64,000 bases of DNA from the NCBI GenBank assembly GCA_013399305.1, contig VXAI01000046.1, positions 4,092,731 to 4,156,730 on the forward strand, read 5' to 3'. Below the pieces are notes generated by a model that was given only the letters and a program-made list of their open reading frames with translations, was not told the origin of the DNA and searched no databases. Both the position numbers and the translations under genes were made by a program. Shown one piece after another: positions 48,876-59,451 of this stretch; the stretch's first letter is position 1; each line of letters begins with the position of its first letter. Source of the DNA: Rostratula benghalensis. Its lineage: Eukaryota > Chordata > Aves > Charadriiformes > Rostratulidae.

Positions 48876-51800
48876 GAAGGGAATGGGCAATATAGTTTGG
48901 AGAAATAAGTGAACAAAACAAAAGTTGCCTCATGTATGATGTATGTAAGCTGCACATTTAGCAGTGCTAATATTGATACATCGTTCTCTAAGGGCCTTTT
49001 CAATGTCACCATTTTAATGCAGAAATCCAACAGTACATACATCAACTTAAAGGGGTTCTTTGAGCAGCTGGCTTTCTTACTTGCATTCTTCTTTTGCTCC
49101 ATCTCATTATTGATCCCAGAGCTCAAGAGGCCCTGAGGACAGAGGACGTCTCACTCCAAGAAAAACAGTGATACTGGTATCTTGCTCTCCACATGGTGTG
49201 TTATTGACTGCACGTTACTCCACTCCGGCAGCACAATTGGATAGGGAATTTGGTTAGCACAGTATAACCATGGTATGTGGTAATTACTGGGGTGTCATTA
49301 TCACTCGGATTACATGTTTTTACAGTTGTTAATTAAGGCTTTTATTTTCATTTGTATGTTAAAATTTTGAAAAAATTAGAACCGTATTTATAAATCTCTA
49401 GTTCCCGTAGCCAGAAGCAGCTTTACTTCTGGAGAAAGAAAAGCCTGTGAGGCTTCTTTCCCTGGGCTGTGGCTTGCATGTGAGTCTGTGTGTAAGGACA
49501 GGTCATTAAGGATCTGCCGCTGAAGGATGAAGGCAGAAATAAACTCACACATGCCCAGAGTATGGAGCACAGATGATTCCAGCCATAATTCAGGTTGAGT
49601 GCAAGATTAGTTTCCTCTGAAATGCCATCAGAAAGCATTTGTTCACAATCTAGGTCACAGCAACAAAGGCTGTGGGAGGGACTGACAGAAGGCAAAAGGA
49701 GTGAAGCTGAAATTACCTATGGTCAACAGCTGTCTGAGTCTAAGCCAGATGTTTGCAATGGTAAATATTCTGTAGGAACAGAGGTCTGTAACTATGAGGA
49801 CCCTGTTGTGGGAAGAAACTGAATTGTACATTTACATAAGACCACAGAATGACCTCATAACTGTCTTACCTGTGCCATTACTAAAAATCTCTGCTTCTGT
49901 TCATGTTAAAACTATGCTGAACACTCGTTTTCACAGCTAGCTCATACTCTGGGTTTTTGGTTTTTTCTATTGCTTCACTTCATTTCCCTGGATAAAATAA
50001 TTGCTCTTTTAGCTCAGTACCGTGAAGCAAACATTGATAGTGATTAAGATGACCGGCAGATGATGGAAAACAGAAAATCCAGCTAGACTCATTCAACATA
50101 AACAAATATTTTGAGGTGCATTGCTCAGGCAGTGATTAGTTTGCCAGCTGTAGGCAGAGCTACAGAGGAAATTAAAAAGATGGAATATGCTGAAAACTGC
50201 AGAGGGAAAGAAACTACAGCAGGGTACACTGATTCATAATGCAGCCGGGAAAGAGTGAGGCTTAAACTAAGATCTGCTGGATTTTAAGATTCTTTCCTCT
50301 TTGACAGTCAGCCCATCTGTGAGACGCTTTCTATACTGTCACGCCAGCAATGGAGCGGAAGCTTTTTCTTTTTTAGTAGGCAGGAGGAGGGGGGGAAGCC
50401 CTACATAAAACCCAGGCTCTCCTAAGAGGAAAATATTACATGTACCTTTTCAAAATCCTTCAGGATGCAGCTGCGGATAATGAAGACAAATGATTCCTTT
50501 GAAATGCCAATAAAGATAATAATGGAAAGAAGCTATGCCTAGGATTCACCTCAACTTCGATTCTGATGGCAACAAAGATAATAGCATAATGGAGCCTATT
50601 AATGCAGGAGGAGGCAGAAACAGACAAAAGCTAGAAGGATGAAGAGTTATTTAAAATCTCAAAGTGATGTGTACAAAGGAGTCTGAGGCAGGAAATCATT
50701 GCTGAGATCATGGAAACATGGACAGTACTTGCTGAATGACAGAGGTATATTGCAGCCTCACTACCTTTACTTGCAGATAATACGAGCAGCATCTATAGTG
50801 CCCTCTCCAAAATAAGATATCTCAGCAAACCGCATTAAGTGGAAAATAGTCAGAATGTTTTCAGAAATACAGTTCTTTTTATCAAGAAACATTAAACAGT
50901 AAGCCATCAACCCACTCTTGTCAGCAGCGGAACATTAGCCAGGAAAAATCAGTAGGTTTAGGGCTGGATTTCGACTGAAAGAACAGCCACTTATAGAAAA
51001 CATCCTAGTCATTTTGGCACTCAGTGGTATTAAAAGAGACATGGGAAAGCTAGTCCCAAATTCCTTTTCCTGTCTTAGATGATGCTGTGAGCTTCAAACT
51101 GATGATATGGAAGATGCCTGCTTATGGTAAGAGCTTTTTGGCAGCCTGAAGATTCTCCTAATCCTTGGAAATGATTAAAAGATCTGAGAGAAATAAATCT
51201 AAATTGCATGCACTTCCAAAACAGAATATTAGTCACCTCATCACACCTAATGCTATCTGATAACACAGCAAGACTGGAGTGTCCTTTTGTGTCACTTCCT
51301 CTGATTTTCAAGAAAATTTGGAACATAAATTAAATGTAAAGGCATAGAAAAAACCCCATACTTTGAGATGGAAGTTCTAGAGAGGGAATTGAGAAGATTC
51401 AAGTATGGGATGAAACAGATGGGAAAGCAGAAAGCGTGGTTCATTTCTGTGGAATTCATCACTGGATTCCTGAATGACAACACAGGCACTGCCTGAGCCC
51501 ATGTGAACCCTGAGCAACAGGATAGGCCTGCTCTACGTAAAACAAAACATGAAGTTGCCACTAAAGTCTGTTGAGAACAACCCTGTGGGTGTAAGGGACA
51601 CGCACACCATTGGAATAGCTGTACTTACAGATCAGTGCTGAAAGCACAGCTGGCAGCCTGCATTAATAAGGCTTAATTTGTTATCCAAGGAGACCATACA
51701 TATATCATGGGACTCTGTGACCTCCCAGAGGGAGGCTGAATACTAACTGCACTAGGATGGTTTAGAAATGATCTTGTAGCCCTTCAAGGCCTCTCCTCTT

Positions 51801-54800
51801 CTGATTTATGATCTCATGCTTTTGAGAATCTATCTCATACCTGCTTTTGAAACCTCAGTCTGCTCCTTTTTAAACCTGCCCTGGTAGCTCTCTTAGACTT
51901 TCACACATATGTAAAACTCCCCAGGACCACAATATTACCCCTCCTCAGAAAACCCATCTGTGTCAGGGAGTCTCTGACACACAGGACAGTGGTGTGGTAG
52001 CAGCAGGGCTGTGCCACTGCTCCTGATGGTCACTGGTACTCTGGGCTTCCCCAGCCGTCTGTCATCTCTCAGATGGTAAAGCTATTGCAGCAGGAGCAGT
52101 CTCTGTTACACATGCACGGTCCATATAACAGTGGGGCCCCTGATTGGAGACAGCAGTATATTACCTCTAAATAGAAAAACACTGCTTCTAAAAGAACAAA
52201 GACTTTCAACTGAGATTAACATTTTATTGCCTGGGCGGTAGGTATCAAAAGGCTTTATGGCTCTTCTGGAGGCACTTCAGTCCAGTTGGATTAAAATCAG
52301 CACAGCTCACAGCTGTTCCCCAACTGGTTTTAAAAATGCTTCCAGCAAATGCCACTTCCTGCTGTTGCTGTCCTTCTGAAAATGGCACCATCCTGCTCAG
52401 CTTAACTCAAAGACTTGCTCTTCCATTTCTCCTCTTCCTCCTCCCCTCTGTGTTTGCTTCAGGCCTAGCAGTCTACTTCCCTGCATCCTCCCTGCACCTC
52501 CCAGCAACAACCTTCAGCACAAAATTGATGAGTAGAGTATGGTGAGGGGTTGCCAGTGAGGAGATGAACTTGCACATTCAAACAAGGGAGGCTGTGTGTA
52601 TGGGAGATGTCAGGTGTGTCTCTTGCTTTGCTCTCCCCTCTACACTGGGCTTGGGCACCAGGAGTGCATAGCTCTAACTGGTTCTTCCTGCACTGGTGGG
52701 ACAAGGTGAGCTCTGCTGTAGCCAGCCAACCCATCATCTGCCTTGGTGCTGCTCAGCAGAGGCAGCAGAACAGGTATTTCCTTGTACAGGCCTTGTGGAG
52801 GTGAAACTTTCAGATGCTGAGGACCGCACAACCAGCAATACCAATTCATTGTTTCTGCCTCTGCTGTGGCTGATGGGGTACAGAAACCCTTGGTAGCAAT
52901 GCAGGGACAAAGAGGGGCTGGGAGACTCAAGCCCCTAGCTGCATTTGGAAGTGTGAAATAGTGTGTGCATTTCAAAGAAATGTTTTGAGAGTGCCTGTGC
53001 TGAAGAAGACAGGACAGCAGGACCGCAGCAGCTCCTCTTCTGCTGAAGAGCTGCAGATGGATAATCCTGGTGGGAAACTGAACAGCAGAGTGACAAGTAG
53101 GGTTCAGAGTTTGCCCAAGCTCCTTTCATTGCTCTCTGATACACTGCACTAAGACTCTTGGCTGTGCTCTAGCCTAGATTCCACTCCATCCCTAGGATGC
53201 AGATGCCATCTGCAGGAGCCACTCGATCCAGCCTCTTGCAAGCTACACTAGCTGTGAAGGGAAGATTAACTCTAGTAGTCAGAGGTGTCACAAAAGAGAC
53301 ACTGCCTGAATTCCTGCCTGCAGCCCGAGAAGGAAGCACAACCTTTTTTTGTGCAATGGCGTGTGGGAGCAAAATCTGCCTTCTCTCAGCTAAGGGGAAG
53401 GAGAGGCTGGTTGGCTCAGGCACCTCTCCCATTTTAGGTTGTAGATTGAAGGTCTCTCCCTGTAGATGTGTAGGCTTCCCACCTCCAGCAAAAGTGTGTT
53501 TGACAGTATTTGGACAGAAAGACTGGAGTTGTCTCCTCCTAGAGCTGACTTCTTCCATAATATGCCTCTTGGATTCAGAGATCTGCGGGACTCTTATCTA
53601 GTGCTGACCTAAGGACAATTTTCTAAAAAGGTGACACAGTGTTCTTATCTCAGACTGTTACCCATTTATTAAAAGGATGTGTATGGTTTTGAATGGCTGT
53701 TATTTTCGTGAGTTGTGCTATAACTTGCCTCATTCATTGCAACATATAAAGAAGTCCTGAGCACACCCCAGTATCTCTCTCTGGCCTTTGGGTCAGAGTG
53801 CAGGTAATGAAATGTCAGGTCTGAACTGGAAATAGAACTTGCTGTGAGCCAGGTCGCAACTGACCAGAAAATAAAACACAGAAAGTGGTTTGTCTTGCTG
53901 TAGAGATTTCCATGGATAACTGAAGGTTGTCAGGTGTGGATAAGCCATCATCATATTAGAAGGATTTAATAGCAATCAGCAGTTGAAAAAGAGCTTTAAA
54001 ACCATCCGTACTTCCCTCGCGCACTAGGGAATTGCAGTACCTGGTACTGAAGGGGGTAACTTCATGATCATTCTTGCCAACTGTTTCACTAAATCCCCCA
54101 AATTTCTGTCTTGTGGATGTATGGAATGCGTTCCCTGCTGACATCCCTCTCTGAAGGGATGGAGCTCTGGGCTCTCTGCAGCTGGGCTGTACTCAACAGT
54201 GATGTCCAGCATTCAGCCCTCCTTGCTTTCTTTCCTCTGGATATGAGAAATACACATAGTGGTACTGGCCAAATGAAGGATTCTCCTACAGTGAGTGAGG
54301 AGAGCAAGCAATTTGTCCCTGCAGTGTGTGTGTGAGCAGATGGCAGGTGACTGTACCTTCCCGAGAGGGAAAACACTTGTTCCTTGAGGTTTAGGGGTGA
54401 AAGCTCGGCCAGCAGTGCTTGGGCTTGCAAAAAAATGCTGAGGTAAGAAAGCTGAACTGTGTGTGTGTGTCCCCCTCAGTTTCCAGCAGTGTTTAGGAAA
54501 GAAAGCAACAGATGCCATCCATTTAAAACAAGCATGTCAGTAACAACCACAGCCTGAACCAAAACAGATGTCATCTCTGGAGCTGTTAAGCCTGATATTT
54601 CACAGACTGCCATAAGTGCTGGACAGTGTAGCCTGAGGTTCTCCAGTTGCTGGTTGTACTTCCTGAAATGAAGACCTCATGCTCAAACTCAGAATCCAGT
54701 TAATCTGCCATCAGCACAAAATCACCCTTTTTCTTCCTGACATCTCTGGGAAAAGACTTTGCATACACTTAGACTTTGCTGAATAACTAGAAAAGATAAT

Positions 54801-55381
54801 TTTTCAAGCTCCCTAATGATACAGGAAAACCAACAGTACTACAGCTTGAAAATAGGTGCCTGTTTTCAGAATAGTAACAGTTCACCATCCCATTCTTTTA
54901 TTATATAATCTATTTGCAAAGTCCCGGTTTGAGGACATGATGTGGAAGTAAGCATGTGTACTCTACTGCATTTACCTTTTGGTTCTAATAAACTCTTCAC
55001 AGCAAGGTTGTTCTCCCAAAAACAATCTGTGCAGGATCCTATATACTAATCTCACAAGTGAAAATCATCTTAAACACCTCTTTTCTTCATCTGGAGAAGT
55101 AAAGCATACTGAGCCCCAGAAATAAGTTTTGAAAAGAAGCTTTGATGGTACTTGAGCCTCTCCTTATAGCCAACCTGAATTTAAGAACAGTTCATGTGCT
55201 ATCTCTAGATATTTACAAGACAGCATTATCATCTTATTCACTGAGAGTCTGCTGAATGTTTAGGAGAGACTTTTAGAAGGGCTTTAGAGTTGTGTACATC
55301 TGTCTCAACAGCAGCTTTTGTAAGAGATTAAAACAAACTTTTTGACTTCCTGAGTGCCAGCATTTTAGAGGAAAAATGATC

Positions 55382-55401
55382 ATAGCAATTTGAATTGCTA
55401 T
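55382..55401. repeat. 20-bp inverted repeat (9-base arms)
   Basis: ATAGCAATT, spacer TG, AATTGCTAT. A minor palindrome in AT-rich intergenic DNA with no further context. Confidence 0.8.
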
Positions 55402-57851
55402 CAGTGAATCAGGCAATAAACATCAACCTGAGGTAATTAATATCCCAGGGGATGAGAAAGCAAGGGAGAGTTATTTCTCAGTGGAGCCTTGGCATGGGTA
55501 ACGGAACTTGCCTTTCAATGTCTTTTGTGACACTGGTTCAGACAGCACAGACTCCTGGCCGTGCAGCTAGTGTTGAGCATAAATGTTTTCTCCTCTGGCA
55601 GTTATTAATCTACTTGTTTTGATATTAGGGATTTTATGTAGTTATTATAAACAATATACAATCAAAAGCAAAGCTTAAATTCATATTCTTGAAGATTATG
55701 TGGTGGCACTGAGGATACTGCATTACCAAACTAAGATTATAAAGGGAAAGACTGTGTCTCAAACCGTGTCCTTATCAAAACTAAGTATTCAGTTATATTC
55801 TTGCTGAAATATGCATCTTGCCAAGTTCGTAGTTTACAGTTCACTTAAATCCTGTGGCTTTGCTGCTGTGGCACATAGGGGAAAGCAGCTATTTGATTTT
55901 TTTTCTTACAAGCGGTCCAATATGAATTTTACAAATGCTTTTTTCACTTTGTTGCTGAAAATATGCCAATGTCAAAATGTCTTTGTGATCTTCTTAGTTA
56001 GCAGCCCCAACTCGCTCCAACTTTGACGTAGTCTATGCATAGATCCTCTGGGCCTTAACCCACCTCCATATACTCAGTTTTGGACCTTACGCTCGATTGG
56101 TTGGCCTGACCTAAATTTCTTAAGTAAGTATTCTACAGAGGTTTACCAAGTTTTCATTCTTCATCTACTAAACTCATTCAAGTGGAAAAAACTTTCCATT
56201 CCTGTATTACTTTTTTAATCTATAGCTAGGTATGAAAATTAAGCTTTACTCTCCTGCTCTAAAAATCCCTCACTTAGGAGAATGGTGTAAGATTTACTGC
56301 ATTCAAGCTCTAGATACAACAGTGCTATGGAAGTCTGTCCGTAGCCAGTGTTAGAGGCGGTTTGATTCAAAGGCCTGTTGGACTAACCCGCATGTCCTGT
56401 CAAGGAATGTATGGTGTGTGTGCCATCCAGTTGTTCCTGCTATTGTCTTTCATCTATCTTTATAGAAAAAGGGAGGAACACAAAAGAAAGACACAACTGG
56501 AAAAGTGGTTTGCATTATGTTGGGTTTTCTCTGTCCTGGTATTGTCTCTCTTTTATATGATACTGCTGTGGAACACAGACCTGAGAGCATTATTTAGCTC
56601 AGCTTTCTCCACAATAAAAGTGCTTTCTCTGTTTGAATGCTGAAATATGGTGAAAAACAATACTGGAATTCTGTCTGTGGAGAATATGCAGAAGTAGGAA
56701 AACGTAATTCCTTCTATTCACATTCTCTTCTTCACTAAGACACTCCCATTTCTGCTGCTTCTGTCAGCTCTAATTACAAACCAGCAATACCCTGGTTTTC
56801 TTCTAGATAAGTTCTCCCTTGAATTTAACTTATTTCAGTATGTTAGATGCCAGCTGGGAAATGGAGAAAACATTCTGGAAACTGCAAAAGTGTCTTTCTT
56901 CCTAGACTGTTACACCACACCTTAGAGGACTCCATGATTCTGAGAGAGTGACACAGAAAACCAGAGCAGTGCAGTAGCCCAGATGCTAATAAGCCAAAGA
57001 AAGAAAAAAAATCAGTATAAATTAATAGAACAAGCCAAATATCAAATGGCCAAACAATGTGTTAAACCAAAAATATATGGGATTTGCTTTCCAAAATCTG
57101 TCTGGTATGTAAGAAGGGCACAAACCCTGGAACCTCTGGTGCTAAAGGATTTAGCATATGATCAAGAAATACTCCACACTCTCTAAAATCCTTTCCCTGG
57201 ATGCTGCACCTGACCCACCAACTCAGCCTTCAGCCCACAGTGGAAGATAACCAGAAGTCATTTTGTCACTGGCATCCTGTGGACTCAGCCCTGTGACATG
57301 AGAGGAGTCTTTCACAAAGGAAAACAAGCGGGTTGGTGATGATGCACAATGTCCCTGGAGAGACATCTTATCTGAATTTGTCAAGAGACAAATCTGCTGT
57401 CATTTGCCTGGTAACACTTCATCTGCTTGTCACTGCACCTCCCAGCATTGACCCCAGAAACTCCTGCCAAAGTCCTCTGGGAGCACACGCGTGGCCAGCA
57501 CGTGTGGGGCTGCTGTGTGCGCTGGGGAGCAGAGGGGAGAACTGCCCTTTGCCCTGAGCTGTCAGGCTGCAGCCCTCGCTGCTTGTCTGAGCTTCGTAAT
57601 GAGACTGCACCCATCCAACAGGGTAAAAGCCATAAACAAGGTGCCACACGTAAACAATCTGTTCAAAGAAACAGACAGCTTTTGGCATCCTGAACATGCT
57701 TTACAAAACTGAACTGGGGGAGCTCCCTCAGACACCTCTCAGCCACATCCTCCACCACCTTCCTTGCTGCCAATCTAGTTCCTTCCACTTGTGGCCTCTC
57801 AAACATATGCCAGACATCACTGCAATCTAGAACAAGTGAATAGATGCCAGA

Positions 57852-58596
57852 ATTCATAGAATCATAGAGTGGGTAGAGCTGGAAGGGACCTTAAAAATCA
57901 CCTTGTTCCAACCCCCCTGCCCTAGGCCTGGACACCTCCCACCAGACCACGTTGCTGAAAGCCCTGTCCAGTTTGGCCTTGAACATCTCCAGGGAAGGGG
58001 CATCCACAGCTTCTCTGGGCAACCTGGGCCAGGGTCTCACCACCCTAACAGGAAAGAACTTCTTTCTGATATCTAATCTAAATCTCCCCTCTTTCAGTTT
58101 AAAACTGTTTCCCCTCATCCTATGCCTCCACTCCCTGATAAAGAGTCTCTTCTCATCTCTCCTGTAGCCCCTTTAGGTACTTGGAGAGGTTCTAAGGTCT
58201 CCTCAGAGCCTTCTCTTCTCCAGCCTGAACAACCCCAACTCTCTCAGCCTGTCTTCACAGCAGAGGGGCTCCAGCCCTCTCATCATCTTGGTAGCCTCCT
58301 CTGGACCCATTCCAACAGGACCATGTCCTTCTGCTGTTGGTGGCCCCAGCGCCGAAAGCAGCACTTCAAGAGGGGGTCTCCCCAGAGTGGAGCAGAGGGG
58401 CAGAATCCCCTCCCTCACCCAGGGCGCAGGGGGATGGGGGGCGCTTTCTGGGCTGCCAGTGCATGTGTCGGCTTGTGTTGAGCTTCTCATCCACCAACAC
58501 CTGCGAGTCCTTCTTCTCAAGGCTGCTCTCCATCCATTCTCTGCCCGGCCTGTGTTTGTGCTTGGGACTGCCCTGACCCAGGTGCAGGACCTTGCA
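57852..58596 (-). mobile_element. CR1 LINE 3' portion, about 745 bp
   Basis: The left end shows the reversed CR1 tail (ATTCATAGAATCATAGAG), followed by the reverse complement of the CR1 3' end: GGAAGGGACCTTAAA, the CCTGGGCAACCTGGGCCAGG region, and CTTCTCCAGCCTGAACAACC. On the right it reads into the 3' part of the reverse-transcriptase ORF up to GGTGCAGGACCTTGCA at 58591-58596. The frame is broken by many stops, so it is a dead copy. It sits 0.84 kb upstream of the IREB2 start and points away from it. Confidence 0.93.
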
Positions 58597-58827
58597 ACCA
58601 ATTGTGGTTGCTCCTGCAGTTTCGAGGGTGACTTTTGCCATCGGTGCGTCCTGTCCCTCTGCCGCAGCCCAGGAGGGCGATGGTAGGTTGGGTCAAACAG
58701 ATGCAGGCGAAAGGGAAATGGATCAATTAGAAGTCAAATGACAGCTACTGTCTGTACAGCCTGGAGAAACTAGTATTGCTTGACTCGCTCAGCATCCCGA
58801 GCGTGACCTCAGGGACTGCCACCGCCC

Positions 58828-58947
58828 NNNNNNNNNNNNNNNNNNNNNNNNNNNNNNNNNNNNNNNNNNNNNNNNNNNNNNNNNNNNNNNNNNNNNNNNN
58901 NNNNNNNNNNNNNNNNNNNNNNNNNNNNNNNNNNNNNNNNNNNNNNN
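58828..58947. other. Assembly gap (120 N)
   Basis: A run of N between a GC-rich left flank (ACTGCCACCGCCC) and a purine-rich right flank. True length is unknown. Any translation spanning it is meaningless. Confidence 1.
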
Positions 58948-58989
58948 TTGAAAGCAAAAAAAGAAGAAAAATATGAAGGAGAAAAGCCC

Positions 58990-59432
58990 TCCCAAATAAA
59001 CGAAGGATCAGAGAGCAGCAAGGCGAAGGCCAGCTGACGTCAAAGAATGACGACACCACCTCTCAGCCACGTCACGCGGGACGGCGGCCAATAGGCAATG
59101 CCCGCAACCACGCTCGCGCAGGACCCGCAGGCGCCCCCGCCTCGAGGCGCTTGGCCGGAGGGCGGCCACGCCCCCGCTGCCTGCGTCATCGACCTCCGGA
59201 GCACCGCGAGAGTAGGCGGCCTCCCTCCTGGCAAAGACTCGCGAGATCTCACCGCCCTGTCTCCTCAGCGCCACGGCGGAGCCGTACCCAGTTCTCGCGA
59301 GACTACTCCCAAAGCCCCGCCTCCGCTGCGTGCTGCTGGACACAGTCTCGCGAGAGCTGGGGGCCGCCCCGCCCGGGTCCGCTCCCCCCGACCCCCGGTT
59401 CCCTCCCCTTAGAGCTAATATGGTCGCCAGCG
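58990..59432 (+). promoter_or_regulatory. IREB2: IREB2 CpG-rich promoter and 5' untranslated region
   Basis: A GC-rich, TATA-less block directly upstream of IREB2. In order it holds a perfect CRE (TGACGTCA, 59035-59042), a second CRE-type core (ACGTCA, 59069-59074), a CCAAT box (59088-59092), a GC/KLF-type CCACGCCCC (59166-59174), a TGCGTCAT site (59182-59189), three CTCGCGAG palindromes (59237-59246, 59293-59302, 59346-59355) and a CCCCGCC box near 59315. This is typical of a broadly expressed gene. IRP2 abundance is mainly set by iron-dependent protein turnover, so no iron switch is expected here. The transcription start is not determined. Confidence 0.8.
59088..59092 (+). promoter_or_regulatory. 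CCAAT box (NF-Y type)
   Basis: GGCCAATAGG matches the NF-Y consensus core and lies between the CRE sites and the CTCGCGAG repeats in the IREB2 promoter. Confidence 0.6.
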
Positions 59433-59451
59433 ATGGACCCTGTCAGGCCAG
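59433..59451 (+). CDS. IREB2: IREB2 coding exon 1 (residues 1-6 plus one base)
   Basis: The start codon at 59433-59435 has G at -3 and G at +4. Six codons (MDPVRP) are followed by a split Gly codon and a GTCAGT donor (59452). An out-of-frame ATG 13 bases upstream is discussed under findings. Confidence 0.9.

Larger units (their letters stand above)
38400..57850. other. Intergenic region between CRABP1 and IREB2, no gene seen
   Basis: About 19.5 kb with only short, mutually overlapping open frames (longest about 150 codons, at 38371-38832 minus and 47558-48016 plus). These resemble no family I know and lack start-context, splice or composition support. Contents listed separately include a probable ancient repeat near 47600, a REST-like half site near 48859, an AGATAAT cluster at 50514-50781 and a small palindrome at 55382. 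A long non-coding RNA cannot be excluded. Confidence 0.65.

Noticed and set aside
58203..58686. Overlapping 130-codon frames on both strands near 58.2-58.7 kb
   Set aside because: They lie within or beside the CR1 copy; the real CR1 frame is broken, so these are not genes.
58745..59059. Open frames spanning the N gap
   Set aside because: Unknown bases were read as codons; no sequence supports them.
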